From CAZOMR01 sp964580655 (GTDB lineage: Bacteria; RBG-13-61-14; CAZOMR01), in contig CAZOMR010000055.1 of assembly GCA_964580655.1 (NCBI GenBank), positions 1 through 15,033 on the forward strand: a stretch of 15,033 nt of DNA, read 5' to 3'. A program made the translations under genes and the position numbers. Positions 7,314 through 15,033 of this stretch are shown one piece after another (within the stretch, counting starts at the first letter, position 1; each line of letters starts with the position of its first letter). The notes under the pieces are model-generated. The model was not told the DNA's origin. It was given only the letters and a program-made list of their open reading frames with translations, and ran no database searches.

Positions 7314-10154
7314 ATGAATAGTCAGGCCATAAAGGATCACCTGGAAAGGCTCACCCGCGGGGATGTGCTTTTTGATGATGTATCCCGCGAGGTGTATTCA
7401 ACCGCGGCCTGTCTTTACAGGATCAAGCCGCTCGGAGTGGTAAGACCTCGCTCGGCTCTCGAGGTGGCGCGGATCATTCAATTCTGCTCCCAGGAGGGCA
7501 TCCCGATAACTGCACGGGGCGCTGGCTCAGGAGCGGCCGGGCAGGCTATTGGCGAAGGGGTCATCCTGGATTTCACGCGCTTCATGAATCGCCTCGTCAA
7601 GATTGATCCTGACCGCGCCATCGCACATGTAGAGCCAGGATTGATCTTCTCAAGGCTTAACCAGGCCGCTGAAAAATTCAAGCTTCATTTCCCGCCTGAT
7701 CCATCGAGCGGGAGTTATGCGAGTCTCGGCGGCATGATCGCAAACAACTCAAGCGGCCCACATTCCATCAAATACGGAAGCACCCGCAACTATGTTTATG
7801 AACTGGAAGTCGTGCTCGCAGACGGAACCATTGCCGTGTTTTCAGAAAAGGATATAAACGCGATAAAGACAAAAAGCCTATTGGAAGAAAGTATATATAG
7901 AGAGGTAGTGCCTTTGCTGAGATCAAACGCGGCCCTGATCGAGTCTTACAGGCCGCGGGGGAAAAACTCATCAGGATACCTGGTATGGGATGTCCTTGAA
8001 GATGATAAGGTTGATCTGGTAAAGCTGATCACAGGCTCCGAGGGCACGCTCGCAATCGTGACCGGAGCAAGAATTCGCATCCTGCCCTTGCCACGCGTTC
8101 GGCTTGGAGCACTCTTCTTTTTTGACCAACTGGATAAAGCAGGGGAGGCCATCGCCAGAATCCTCCATTATTCACCAGCCGCACTCGAGATCATGGATAA
8201 AGAATTCACCATCCTGGTCAGAGAGCACCGGCCCGAACTGAGAGAGCTTCTTCCTGAGAAGCTCGACTGTCTGCTCCTGGTAGAGTTCGAGGCTGATTCG
8301 CATGACCAGGCCCGGGTTCCGCTTCGCGAACTGGAAAACGACCTGGTCCGCGAACGCAGGCTGGCTTTCGGGTTCCGGCCCGCGAAGACCGAGAGGGAGT
8401 TGACTCAGCTCTGGGAAGTCCGCAAGGCCGCTTCTCCAATTCTCTACCGTGCCAGGGGTCCGGGCCGCATGGCGCGCTTCGTAGAGGACATCGTAATTCC
8501 ACCGGATAATCTGGTTCAGGGCCTCAAACAGGTGCAGGAAATCCTGGCACACTATGGCACCACCGCGCCTATACTCGGTCATGCAGGTGACGGAAACCTG
8601 CATCTCAATCCTCGGCTTGACCTGGAAAAACCCGAAGACCGGAAACGGATGCAGGAGATCGCCGAGGAAATATATCAGGTGGTGATTGCACTCGGCGGAA
8701 GCATCAGCGGCGAACACGGCGACGGGATACTGCGCGCCCCCTATGTAAAACGCCAGTTCGGAGAGCTATATCAGGTGTTCAGGGAGATCAAGAGAATTTT
8801 CGATTCTCAAAATATTCTGAACCCCGGAAAGATATTCCGCAATGAGGACAGGGTCCCGGTTTCAAACCTGCGTTTTAATTCCCCGGATATAACCACATCG
8901 CATCCCTTCAGCAGGGAGCTCTGGAGCAAAGCATCCCGCGAACTGATCCTCGCTTGCCACGGTTGCGGCCTGTGCCGGACCTACTGCCCGGCATTCCTCG
9001 CGGATGAGAGAGAAGAATTTCTTCCGCGCAGTAAGGCAAGCATGGTGCGCGCACTGGCTCGCGAAGACCTGGGCATTAAAGAGCACCTGGAAAGCGGCAA
9101 CCTTGATGCGATCCTCGATGCCTGCTACTCGTGCCAGCGCTGTCTCCGGCAGTGCCCTACCGGGGTCGAGGTGGCGCGCCTGGTCCAGAAAGCAAGGGCC
9201 GAGCGAAGAAAGAGTAAAGGCTTTTCTGTCCGCGATTACTCCATGGGCAGAATAGAGCAGATACTGCGAATGGCAAGCCTTGTCCCTTCTTTGGAAAAAC
9301 CTGTCCTTGATTCATCCTTATCTCATCGCCTGCTTTCCAAAACCCTTGGAATGAGCAAGGATGCGCCTATACCCAGGGTCTCCATGCGATTGACTCTGGA
9401 TAAGCCTAAAAGAATTATTAAACCAAAAGTGGAGAATTCTGCGCTCAAGGTGTTATATTATCCTGGCTGTCTTGATCGCTATGCTTCAGAGGACGGCTCG
9501 GTAAAGGAGATCATGGAGATATTGCGCCGCACGAGCAGTGAACTTGAGGTTCCGGACTTGCCTTGCTGTGGCCTGCCGCTTGCCTCAACTGATGATCTTG
9601 CCGCGGCCAGAGAAAGGGCATCCAGGCTTGCTCAAAAACTCAAGCCGTATCTCGATGCCGGATTCCTCCTGGTAACGGCCTGCCCGGGATGCGCCTTGAC
9701 CTTTCGCTACGAATACCCCATCTGGCTGGGCCACGAAGGAGAACTTATCGCGGGAGCGACAAAAAGCTTTTTCGAGTTTCTTGCCGGGGCTATCCGGAAG
9801 AGCGATGAGGGAATTAAAGCCCTGTCGCCGGAGATGAGTCTCGCATATCACCGGCCCTGCCATGAGATCGCGCTTAATGCAGAGGATCATGTGGCCATGG
9901 TGCTGGAAAGAATTCCAGGCTTGAATCTTCATTTTCTTCCTGATCTGTGCTGCGGCCTGGGAGGAGTATTCGGGGTCAAGAAGGAGACCGAGAGCATGTC
10001 CCGGAAGATCGGGCAGGCCCTGGCCGAGGCGATCAAGGATAGCGGCCTGGAGATGGTCACTTCATCATGCGGGCTATGCCGCCTTCAGATAGCACGGCTC
10101 GGCTTCAAGGTAATACGCCCGGAGAAAATTCTTGCCAGGGTGTTTTTGAAATGA
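7314..10154 (+). CDS. Fused FAD-linked 2-hydroxyacid dehydrogenase with Fe-S and CCG domains (D-lactate dehydrogenase-like)
   Basis: This 946-residue protein joins a GlcD/Dld-type flavin dehydrogenase to a GlcF-type Fe-S subunit. Residues about 38-260 are the FAD-binding domain, with GAGSGAAGQ at 69-77, SLGGMIANNSSGPHSIKYGS at 137-156 and GSEGT at 241-245. The C-terminal oxidase domain follows to about 507, with GHAGDGNLHLN (422-432) and SGEHGDG (465-471). Two 4Fe-4S ligand sets follow: Cys548/551/554/558 and Cys604/607/610/614. Two CCG domains then carry Cys719, Cys751-752 and Cys790/793, and Cys849, Cys879-880 and Cys919/922. The architecture and length match bacterial Dld-II-type respiratory D-lactate dehydrogenases; the related D-2-hydroxyglutarate dehydrogenase YdiJ type is the main alternative. 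Electrons would pass from the hydroxyacid through FAD and Fe-S centres to a membrane carrier. No membrane segment is evident. The ATG start has only a weak CAGG site. The end overlaps nadA by 4 bases. Confidence 0.9.
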   Translation: MNSQAIKDHLERLTRGDVLFDDVSREVYSTAACLYRIKPLGVVRPRSALEVARIIQFCSQEGIPITARGAGSGAAGQAIGEGVILDFTRFMNRLVKIDPDRAIAHVEPGLIFSRLNQAAEKFKLHFPPDPSSGSYASLGGMIANNSSGPHSIKYGSTRNYVYELEVVLADGTIAVFSEKDINAIKTKSLLEESIYREVVPLLRSNAALIESYRPRGKNSSGYLVWDVLEDDKVDLVKLITGSEGTLAIVTGARIRILPLPRVRLGALFFFDQLDKAGEAIARILHYSPAALEIMDKEFTILVREHRPELRELLPEKLDCLLLVEFEADSHDQARVPLRELENDLVRERRLAFGFRPAKTERELTQLWEVRKAASPILYRARGPGRMARFVEDIVIPPDNLVQGLKQVQEILAHYGTTAPILGHAGDGNLHLNPRLDLEKPEDRKRMQEIAEEIYQVVIALGGSISGEHGDGILRAPYVKRQFGELYQVFREIKRIFDSQNILNPGKIFRNEDRVPVSNLRFNSPDITTSHPFSRELWSKASRELILACHGCGLCRTYCPAFLADEREEFLPRSKASMVRALAREDLGIKEHLESGNLDAILDACYSCQRCLRQCPTGVEVARLVQKARAERRKSKGFSVRDYSMGRIEQILRMASLVPSLEKPVLDSSLSHRLLSKTLGMSKDAPIPRVSMRLTLDKPKRIIKPKVENSALKVLYYPGCLDRYASEDGSVKEIMEILRRTSSELEVPDLPCCGLPLASTDDLAAARERASRLAQKLKPYLDAGFLLVTACPGCALTFRYEYPIWLGHEGELIAGATKSFFEFLAGAIRKSDEGIKALSPEMSLAYHRPCHEIALNAEDHVAMVLERIPGLNLHFLPDLCCGLGGVFGVKKETESMSRKIGQALAEAIKDSGLEMVTSSCGLCRLQIARLGFKVIRPEKILARVFLK

Positions 10155-11236
10155 CGAAGCCGGAGATCATGCCTGATTTTTATCGCGGGCTTTCGGAAGA
10201 AAAGCTCAAGGGTAGGATTCTCGCGCACAAGAGGGAAATGGGCAAGGACCTGGTTATACTTGCACATCATTACCAGCGCCAGGAGATAGTTGATGTCGCG
10301 GATTTCCGGGGAGACTCGCTCAAACTGAGTCGGATAGCCTCTGAGCAGAAGGCGCGCTATATCCTTTTTTGCGGTGTTCACTTCATGGCGGAAAGCGCGG
10401 CCATGCTGGCGAGGCCGGATCAGGCCGTGTTTATTCCAGACACGCGTGCCGGATGCCCCCTTGCAGACCTCGCAGAGATTGATGATGTGAACAGGGCATG
10501 GCAGGACATCGCCGAGATAACAGGAAGCGAGAAGGTTATCCCGATCACTTACATCAACTCAGACGGCGAGCTGAAGGCATTTTGCGGAAATCACGACGGG
10601 GCTATCTGCACATCATCGAATGCGACAAAGGTGATGAATTGGGCTTTCAAAAGGGGCGAGAAAGTGTTATTTTTTCCGGATGAAAACCTGGGAAGGAATT
10701 CGGGAGCCAGGCTGGGCATCAAGGATGCGCTCGTCTGGGACCCAGGCCTCGCTCACGGAGGAGCAACGGATGAGATGATTAAAAAGAGCAAGCTGATTCT
10801 CTGGCGCGGCTATTGTCATGTGCATACATTCTTCAAGAGAGAGCATGTTGAAAAGCGCAAGGCTGAGTTTCCCGGAGCCCTGCTCGTGGTGCATCCGGAG
10901 TGTGAGAGCGAGATTGTGGATGCATCTGATGCGGCTGGTTCCACGGAGGGTATCATCAATTATATCAGGGAAGCCCAGGCTGGCTCGACCATAATCGTGG
11001 GCACGGAGATTCACATGGTCGAGCGACTGGGCCGTGAATATGAGGGAGAAAAGATGGTTGTGCCGCTTGAGCGATCAGTATGCCCCAATATGCAAAAGAT
11101 CAACCTGCGTAATTTACTATGGGTTCTGGACAGTCTGGAGCAAGGCGAGAACAGTTGGGGGCATCAGGTAGTTGTGCCGCCGCAGATCAAGGACCCGGCC
11201 TTGATAGCTCTAAGGCGCATGCTGGAGATGTCCTGA
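10151..11236 (+). CDS. nadA: Quinolinate synthase NadA
   Basis: NadA condenses iminoaspartate with dihydroxyacetone phosphate to give quinolinate, the precursor of NAD, using a [4Fe-4S] cluster. The 361-residue chain shows family motifs throughout: LAHHYQRQEIVDVADFRGDS (37-56), FCGVHFMAE (73-81), YINSDGELKAFCG (134-146), CTSSNA (153-158), FFPDENLGRN (174-183), HPECESE (248-254), AGSTEG (262-267) and CPNMQKINLRNL (311-322). The expected cluster ligands are Cys102 (GCPLAD), Cys222 (GYCHVH) and Cys311. The extra FCGNHDGA segment and the length resemble the Bacillus-type NadA rather than the E. coli type. I choose ATG 10151, which overlaps the previous stop as ATGA, because the longer reading frame back to 10067 adds residues unlike the family. 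nadB and nadC are not in the window. Confidence 0.96.
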   Translation: MTKPEIMPDFYRGLSEEKLKGRILAHKREMGKDLVILAHHYQRQEIVDVADFRGDSLKLSRIASEQKARYILFCGVHFMAESAAMLARPDQAVFIPDTRAGCPLADLAEIDDVNRAWQDIAEITGSEKVIPITYINSDGELKAFCGNHDGAICTSSNATKVMNWAFKRGEKVLFFPDENLGRNSGARLGIKDALVWDPGLAHGGATDEMIKKSKLILWRGYCHVHTFFKREHVEKRKAEFPGALLVVHPECESEIVDASDAAGSTEGIINYIREAQAGSTIIVGTEIHMVERLGREYEGEKMVVPLERSVCPNMQKINLRNLLWVLDSLEQGENSWGHQVVVPPQIKDPALIALRRMLEMS

Positions 11237-12072
11237 TGGCTGAATCTACTGAAGCAAGAGCTGATCTGCACCTCCATTCCATATTCTCGGACGGCCAGGA
11301 TGAGCCAGCCGAACTGGTGCGAAAGGCCAGCCAGAAAGGACTTTCGGTCATCAGCCTTACAGATCATGATACGATAAATGGGGTAAGCGAGGCAGTCAAG
11401 GCCGGAGAGGAATTCAAGATAGAGGTCATAGCGGGAGCGGAATTGAGCACCATGTTTCACAACCTTGACATCCATATCCTCGGATACTTCATTGACATGG
11501 AAAACCCGGGGCTCAATCAGGCTCTTGCCAGGTTTGCCGAGGCTCGCCGTAGTCGCGCCGAGAAGATGGTAAAAAAATTACAAGCCCAGGGGCTCTCCAT
11601 TGAATTTGAGGATGTGAAAAAGCTGGCAGGCAAAGGCAGGATAGGCAGACCTCATTTGGCACGCGCCCTTGTTCAGATTGGGGCTGTGCAAAGCTTTGAT
11701 GAGGCGTTTCACAAATTCATCGGGACACACTGCCAGGCCTATGTTCACAAATACGACATCAAGCCAGCAGAAGCGGTTGATCTGATCCATGATGCAGGCG
11801 GTCTTGCTATCCTGGCCCATCCTCTCACAGGCCGCGAGGGTGAAACGGAGGTCCTGGAAATTCTGGAGAGCGGACTGGATGGCATGGAAGTAATACATCC
11901 CAAACTTAGCCCGAAAGATTCAGAAAGACTGCGCCGGATAGCCGAGGACCGCGGAATTCTTCTCACCGGAGGTTCGGACTATCATGGTGAAAGTCACGGA
12001 CCAGGCGCTCTGGGCGAGTGCACTGTGCCGGTTAGTTATGTGCAGGCTTTAAAGAAGGCGCTTCGTGATTGA
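11236..12072 (+). CDS. PHP-domain phosphoesterase (RNase AM / nucleoside 3',5'-bisphosphate phosphatase-like)
   Basis: This 278-residue PHP protein has the full trinuclear-metal motif set: ADLHLHSIFSDG (9-20; His12, His14, Asp19), LTDHDT (41-46), AGAELS (66-71; Glu69), HILGY (80-84), IGRPHLA (136-142), AHP (194-196) and GSDYHG (246-251). The order and spacing match the YciV/TrpH/RNase AM group. These enzymes remove phosphate from 3',5'-bisphosphonucleotides or trim RNA 5' ends; activity on other phosphoesters is possible. The protein lacks a signal peptide and should be cytoplasmic. The start ATG at 11236 shares one base with the nadA stop (TGATG) and has CTGGAG eight bases upstream, so translation is probably coupled. 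An in-frame extension back to 11119 lies wholly inside nadA and precedes the family N terminus, so I reject it. Confidence 0.9.
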   Translation: MAESTEARADLHLHSIFSDGQDEPAELVRKASQKGLSVISLTDHDTINGVSEAVKAGEEFKIEVIAGAELSTMFHNLDIHILGYFIDMENPGLNQALARFAEARRSRAEKMVKKLQAQGLSIEFEDVKKLAGKGRIGRPHLARALVQIGAVQSFDEAFHKFIGTHCQAYVHKYDIKPAEAVDLIHDAGGLAILAHPLTGREGETEVLEILESGLDGMEVIHPKLSPKDSERLRRIAEDRGILLTGGSDYHGESHGPGALGECTVPVSYVQALKKALRD

Positions 12073-12091
12073 AAACGAGGAGCCTTGAGGG

Positions 12092-12108
12092 TTGTCAATC
12101 AAAGACAA
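12092..12108 (+). promoter_or_regulatory. Small stem-loop ahead of the mannosidase ribosome-binding site
   Basis: TTGTC (12092-12096) can pair with GACAA (12104-12108) across a seven-base loop. The strong AAGGGGG ribosome-binding site follows directly at 12108-12114. A competing pairing, GATTGA (12067-12072) with TCAATC (12095-12100), uses overlapping bases. Either could adjust access to the mannosidase start, but five or six pairs can easily arise by chance. Confidence 0.2.
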
Positions 12109-12121
12109 AGGGGGTAGACCG

Positions 12122-14830
12122 ATGAAACGAAAGGCCTTGATAATTGGATTGGCCGTATGCTTGCTGGCCTTGGCTCTGCCGGCTTCTCAGGCAGATGATG
12201 CGACTTTTGTCAGCCCTGTCAAACAGGCTCTTGTCAAAAGCTGGTATCTTTCTGCGCTTAAGGATGCTGATCTTGAGCCGGACCAGCTCTCCGTGCATTC
12301 CATCGGGCAGTCGCACATTGATGCGGCCTGGCGATGGCGGCTTTCACAGACTCACACCAAATGTATCCGGACATTCCGCAGGGCGCTCAAGCACATTGAT
12401 AAATTTCCGGAGTTCTACTTTACCCAGTCCTCGCCTCAGTTTTTCGAGTGGGTAATGGAGGATGACCCGGAGCTTTTCCAGGAGATCGTGGCCGCTGAAA
12501 AGGCAGGCCGGTTTGAGATTGTAGGCGGAATGTGGATAGAGCCTGACTGCAACATGCCTGACGGAGAGAGCTTTGTCCGACACAGGCTTTACGGCCAGCG
12601 CTTTTACCTGGAACATTTCGGGCACATGAGCGACATCTCCTGGGCCCTGGATTCTTTCGGGTATAACTGGAACATGCCGCAGATCATGGTCAAGAGCGGT
12701 GCGCGCTATATGTGGACGAGCAAGCTCACCTGGAATGACACCACGATCTTTCCGTTTCACCTCTTTTACTGGCAGTCGCCGGATGGAACGAAAATTCTCA
12801 CCCACATCTGCCCGATCAGCCCTCTGCCTATATGGTTTCCCACGGGGGAGATCAAAAAGTACAAGAGCACCAGATACCTGCTCAAGCCCGGCAGTGAACT
12901 CGTCGCGAACTATGCCACGGACCCTTCCGAGATCGAGGCCGCGATTTCTGATGAATTCATGGGCGAGATAGGAATATTCTACGGGCTTGGTGACGGTGGC
13001 CACGGGCCATTGAGGCCGGAGATCAAGACCCAGCTTGCATTTGAGAAGCAGGGCTATGGCAAACTGGCCACGGCACACGAACTGTTCAATGAGTTTGATA
13101 AATACTCGGATCGCATCCCCACCTGGAACGATGAGATGTACCTGGAATTCCACCGTGGAGTGCAGACCACACATGCCTGGATCAAGCGGGCAAACAGGCT
13201 GGGCGAGCAGATGATGCGAAGCGCAGAGGTTTTAAGCACTGCGGCCATGCTGGCCGGCAATCAATACCCCCAGGGAGAGTTGACCCGGACATGGAAGATA
13301 CTTCTGCTCAACCACTTCCATGACATCCTTCCCGGCTCGAGTGTTCCGGAGGTATATGATGATGCGAGGGTGGATCACGCACAGATACAAAAGACAGCGG
13401 CCCGACTGCTTGATGATGCTTTATCATCCATTGCATCTGCCATTGATACCAGGATTCCCGACCGGGACTTGATCCCCCTGGTGGTATTCAATACCTTGAG
13501 CTGGCCGCGTACCGATATAGCAAGGCTGGACATCTCAGGTCCACCATCAGGGGATTTCAAGGTCTTTGATGAAAATGAAAACCAGGTTCCCGCTCAAAAG
13601 GATTGCAGAGACGGGAAATGTCAACTCTGCTTTCTGGCGGAAGATATTCCCCCGATAGGTTACCGCGTGTTTTATATGAAGAAAGGGGAGGCCTCTCTTG
13701 AGAGGGGTGTCAGGGCGGAAGAGATTGCTGGTGAGATGGTCATTGAGAACGAGCTCTTGCGCGTGAAGATTGATAAGACCACCGGCTGGCTGAGCTCCCT
13801 TCTTGATAAAAGCCTGGAGAGGGAGATGCTGGCAGGGAAAGGCAATGAGCTGATGGCGTTCAATGATCGGCCGAATTATTATTCGGCATGGAACATCGGC
13901 AGGGACTACCTGGAGCATCAAATTCCTATGCCGTATGCGGACAAGATAGAGATAACGGATGAAGGGCCGCTATTCGCCAGGGTCAAGGTCAAAAGAACCT
14001 TCCAGAAAACCGAGATAGTCCAGGAAGTCACGCTGTATCGGGAAAGCCCGCTCCTTCATCTTGATATATGGCTTGATTTCCACGAGACGGATACCCTGAT
14101 CAAGCAGGGCTTTGATACCTCCATCAAGGGCCATGCCGTGGCCGCGGATATTCCATACGCAGTGATAGAGAGGCCCACGCATCCCGGGACAGAGGCTGAG
14201 AAGGCACGCTGGGAGATGCCCTGCCAGAAGTGGATTGACCTCTCAGACCGCGAGGCTGGCCTGGCCCTTCTCAACAACGGCAAATACGGGTTCAGCCTCA
14301 ACCATGACGGGACAGGGTATAGGCTCTCCATCATCCGCGGTGCGCATTATCCCAAGGCCATGCCGCTTGCGCATGATGTGCGGCATCATATAATTACCCC
14401 GACCGGCATCACAGACCAGGGCGAGCACCGTGCCCGGACAGCCTTGTATCCACACGCCGGAGACTGGAAGGATGCGCGACTCTGGCAGGCCGGGTATGAA
14501 TTCAATACTCCACTGGAGGTAATAGAGGCAGAACCATGCATCGGAACCCTGCCCTATTCCGCATCCCTGTTCTCCCTGGATAACAATGATGTTTACATAG
14601 GCTCAATAAAGAAGGCCGAGGATAACGATGATGTCGTCATCCGTCTGATCGAGGCGACCGGAAGAAAACAAAAGGCATCGGTCAAAGTGTATAAGGACTT
14701 GAAGATCAAGGACGCCTTTGAGACCGACCTCCTGGAATTCAACCCTGAAAGGCTTTCTTTCAACTCGGACAGGGTGAATATAGAGATTGAGCCTTTCGAG
14801 ATCAAGACGATCAAGCTCAGCCTGGAGTAA
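12122..14830 (+). CDS. Exported glycoside hydrolase family 38 alpha-mannosidase
   Basis: This 902-residue protein is a GH38 retaining, zinc-dependent alpha-mannosidase that would trim alpha-linked mannose from glycans outside the cytoplasm. Zinc ligands and nucleophile are visible: His65 and Asp67 in GQSHIDAAWRW (62-72), nucleophile Asp177 in ALDSFGYNWNMPQ (175-187) and His400 in LLLNHFHDILPGSS (394-407). Other family blocks are YLEFHRGVQTTHAWIKRANR (340-359) and GLGDGGHGP (288-296). The last differs from the more usual glycine-rich form by His294. The beta-rich C-terminal region after about 450 is complete. A signal peptide with a KRK start, a hydrophobic core and ASQA before Asp25 predicts Sec export. 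I start at ATG 12122, with AAGGGGG seven bases upstream, not at the earlier in-frame TTG at 12092. It follows the PHP gene by 49 bases and may be read from the same transcript or its own. Confidence 0.92.
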   Translation: MKRKALIIGLAVCLLALALPASQADDATFVSPVKQALVKSWYLSALKDADLEPDQLSVHSIGQSHIDAAWRWRLSQTHTKCIRTFRRALKHIDKFPEFYFTQSSPQFFEWVMEDDPELFQEIVAAEKAGRFEIVGGMWIEPDCNMPDGESFVRHRLYGQRFYLEHFGHMSDISWALDSFGYNWNMPQIMVKSGARYMWTSKLTWNDTTIFPFHLFYWQSPDGTKILTHICPISPLPIWFPTGEIKKYKSTRYLLKPGSELVANYATDPSEIEAAISDEFMGEIGIFYGLGDGGHGPLRPEIKTQLAFEKQGYGKLATAHELFNEFDKYSDRIPTWNDEMYLEFHRGVQTTHAWIKRANRLGEQMMRSAEVLSTAAMLAGNQYPQGELTRTWKILLLNHFHDILPGSSVPEVYDDARVDHAQIQKTAARLLDDALSSIASAIDTRIPDRDLIPLVVFNTLSWPRTDIARLDISGPPSGDFKVFDENENQVPAQKDCRDGKCQLCFLAEDIPPIGYRVFYMKKGEASLERGVRAEEIAGEMVIENELLRVKIDKTTGWLSSLLDKSLEREMLAGKGNELMAFNDRPNYYSAWNIGRDYLEHQIPMPYADKIEITDEGPLFARVKVKRTFQKTEIVQEVTLYRESPLLHLDIWLDFHETDTLIKQGFDTSIKGHAVAADIPYAVIERPTHPGTEAEKARWEMPCQKWIDLSDREAGLALLNNGKYGFSLNHDGTGYRLSIIRGAHYPKAMPLAHDVRHHIITPTGITDQGEHRARTALYPHAGDWKDARLWQAGYEFNTPLEVIEAEPCIGTLPYSASLFSLDNNDVYIGSIKKAEDNDDVVIRLIEATGRKQKASVKVYKDLKIKDAFETDLLEFNPERLSFNSDRVNIEIEPFEIKTIKLSLE

Positions 14831-14840
14831 GGCCAAAAAT

Positions 14841-14865
14841 TGCGGTTAAGATTTTTTAAACCGCA
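14841..14865 (+). repeat. Inverted repeat after the mannosidase gene
   Basis: TGCGGTT at 14841-14847 and AACCGCA at 14859-14865 form a seven-pair stem around an 11-base AT-rich loop, ten bases after the stop codon. The run of six T is in the loop rather than after the stem, so this is not a classic intrinsic terminator. It may still end or protect the transcript. Its right arm is also the first part of the CGCAGAGA repeat tract, so the hairpin may belong to that dispersed element. Confidence 0.5.
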
Positions 14866-14887
14866 GAGACGCAGAGAACGCAAAGAA
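14862..14887 (+). repeat. Three degenerate CGCAGAGA tandem units
   Basis: CGCAGAGA (14862-14869), CGCAGAGAA (14870-14878) and CGCAAAGAA (14879-14887) form a tandem array with a period of 8-9 bases. Read on the minus strand it encodes a spurious FSLRSLRLCG peptide that recurs in automatic annotations of many environmental genomes. This shows the tract is a widespread intergenic repeat and not coding. Its function is unknown. Confidence 0.65.
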
Positions 14888-14902
14888 AAAGATAATTTTA
14901 AC

Positions 14903-14918
14903 CACCAAGACACCAAGA
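14903..14918 (+). repeat. Two CACCAAGA tandem units
   Basis: CACCAAGA occurs twice in direct succession (14903-14910 and 14911-14918), introduced by TTTTAAC. The CGCAGAGA tract just upstream is similarly introduced by TTTTTTAAAC. The two tracts therefore look like modules of one composite intergenic repeat. A ten-base palindrome AAGAATTCTT overlaps the end (14915-14924). Confidence 0.55.
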
Positions 14919-14924
14919 ATTCTT

Positions 14925-15033
14925 AGTACATAGTAGTCAGGAAAATTTTGATTTGAAATGGGCACTGTGAACTGTTGTGAGGGGTGTGCGACATAAATGG
15001 TGACTTTTTTCATTCTCGGCCGTAGGGGCGCTG
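14925..15033. other. Non-coding tail of the window, no gene recognised
   Basis: No reading frame with recognisable content or a ribosome-binding site is present. The final bases include GTAGGGGCG, which resembles the start of another family of dispersed intergenic repeats, but the window ends before this can be judged. Confidence 0.4.

Noticed and set aside
10067..10150. Longer N terminus for NadA starting at 10067
   Set aside because: The extra residues lie inside the dehydrogenase gene in another frame and do not resemble NadA. ATG 10151 forms the classic ATGA overlap.
11119..11235. Longer N terminus for the PHP protein starting at 11119
   Set aside because: It overlaps nadA and adds 39 residues before the ADLHLHS motif that normally lies close to the N terminus. 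ATG 11236 has a good ribosome-binding site.
12092..12121. TTG start ten codons upstream for the mannosidase
   Set aside because: It would put a charged stretch ahead of the signal peptide. The ATG at 12122 has the better ribosome-binding site.
14593..14916. Minus-strand reading frame at the 3' end of the mannosidase
   Set aside because: It is antisense to the mannosidase, and its N-terminal part is only the translated CGCAGAGA/CACCAAGA repeat.
14862..14918. Possible CRISPR array
   Set aside because: The units are 8-9 bases in direct contact, with no spacers and no repeats of CRISPR length; no cas genes are present.

Overview
The window reads as bacterial chromosome, probably from a Gram-negative environmental lineage of moderately high GC. 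The support is Shine-Dalgarno-led genes, one sigma70-type promoter, a lipoprotein signal peptide and a Sec signal peptide. The order tRNA-Leu, tig, clpP, clpX, lon occurs in deltaproteobacterial-type genomes and some relatives. I cannot fix the phylum from sequence alone. Most of the window is ordinary housekeeping and metabolic sequence. I found no CRISPR array, prophage, transposase, toxin-antitoxin pair or obvious defence system.

Region 1 (1-335) is RNA-coding. A near-consensus promoter (TTGACA, 17-bp spacer, TAAAAT) points rightward. It leads into a decayed tRNA-Lys(TTT)-like sequence, then a small hairpin with a T run, then an intact tRNA-Leu(TAG) with encoded CCA. The next gene, tig, starts only 17 bases after the tRNA.

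Region 2 (336-6009) is a protein quality-control operon. It holds trigger factor (folding at the ribosome), ClpP (peptidase), ClpX (unfoldase for ClpP) and Lon (a separate ATP-dependent protease). tig and clpP overlap by 4 bases, and the other gaps are 15 and 23 bases, so the four genes look co-transcribed. All catalytic residues examined are present.

Region 3 (6010-7313) holds one gene on the minus strand. It encodes a predicted CapA-type metallophosphatase lipoprotein and converges on lon. Its own TATAAT-type -10 box lies in the 207-base divergent gap before the next gene.

Region 4 (7314-14830) is a rightward cluster. It encodes a fused FAD/Fe-S 2-hydroxyacid dehydrogenase, quinolinate synthase NadA, a PHP-domain phosphoesterase and an exported GH38 alpha-mannosidase. 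The first three overlap by 4 bases and 1 base, so they are likely translationally coupled. The mannosidase follows after 49 bases with its own strong ribosome-binding site. Functional logic across the cluster is not obvious: respiration of a hydroxyacid, NAD synthesis, nucleotide or RNA-end turnover, and glycan breakdown.

Region 5 (14831-15033) is non-coding. It carries an inverted repeat and two families of short 8-9-bp tandem repeats (CGCAGAGA-like and CACCAAGA), of a kind that recurs between genes in many environmental bacterial genomes.
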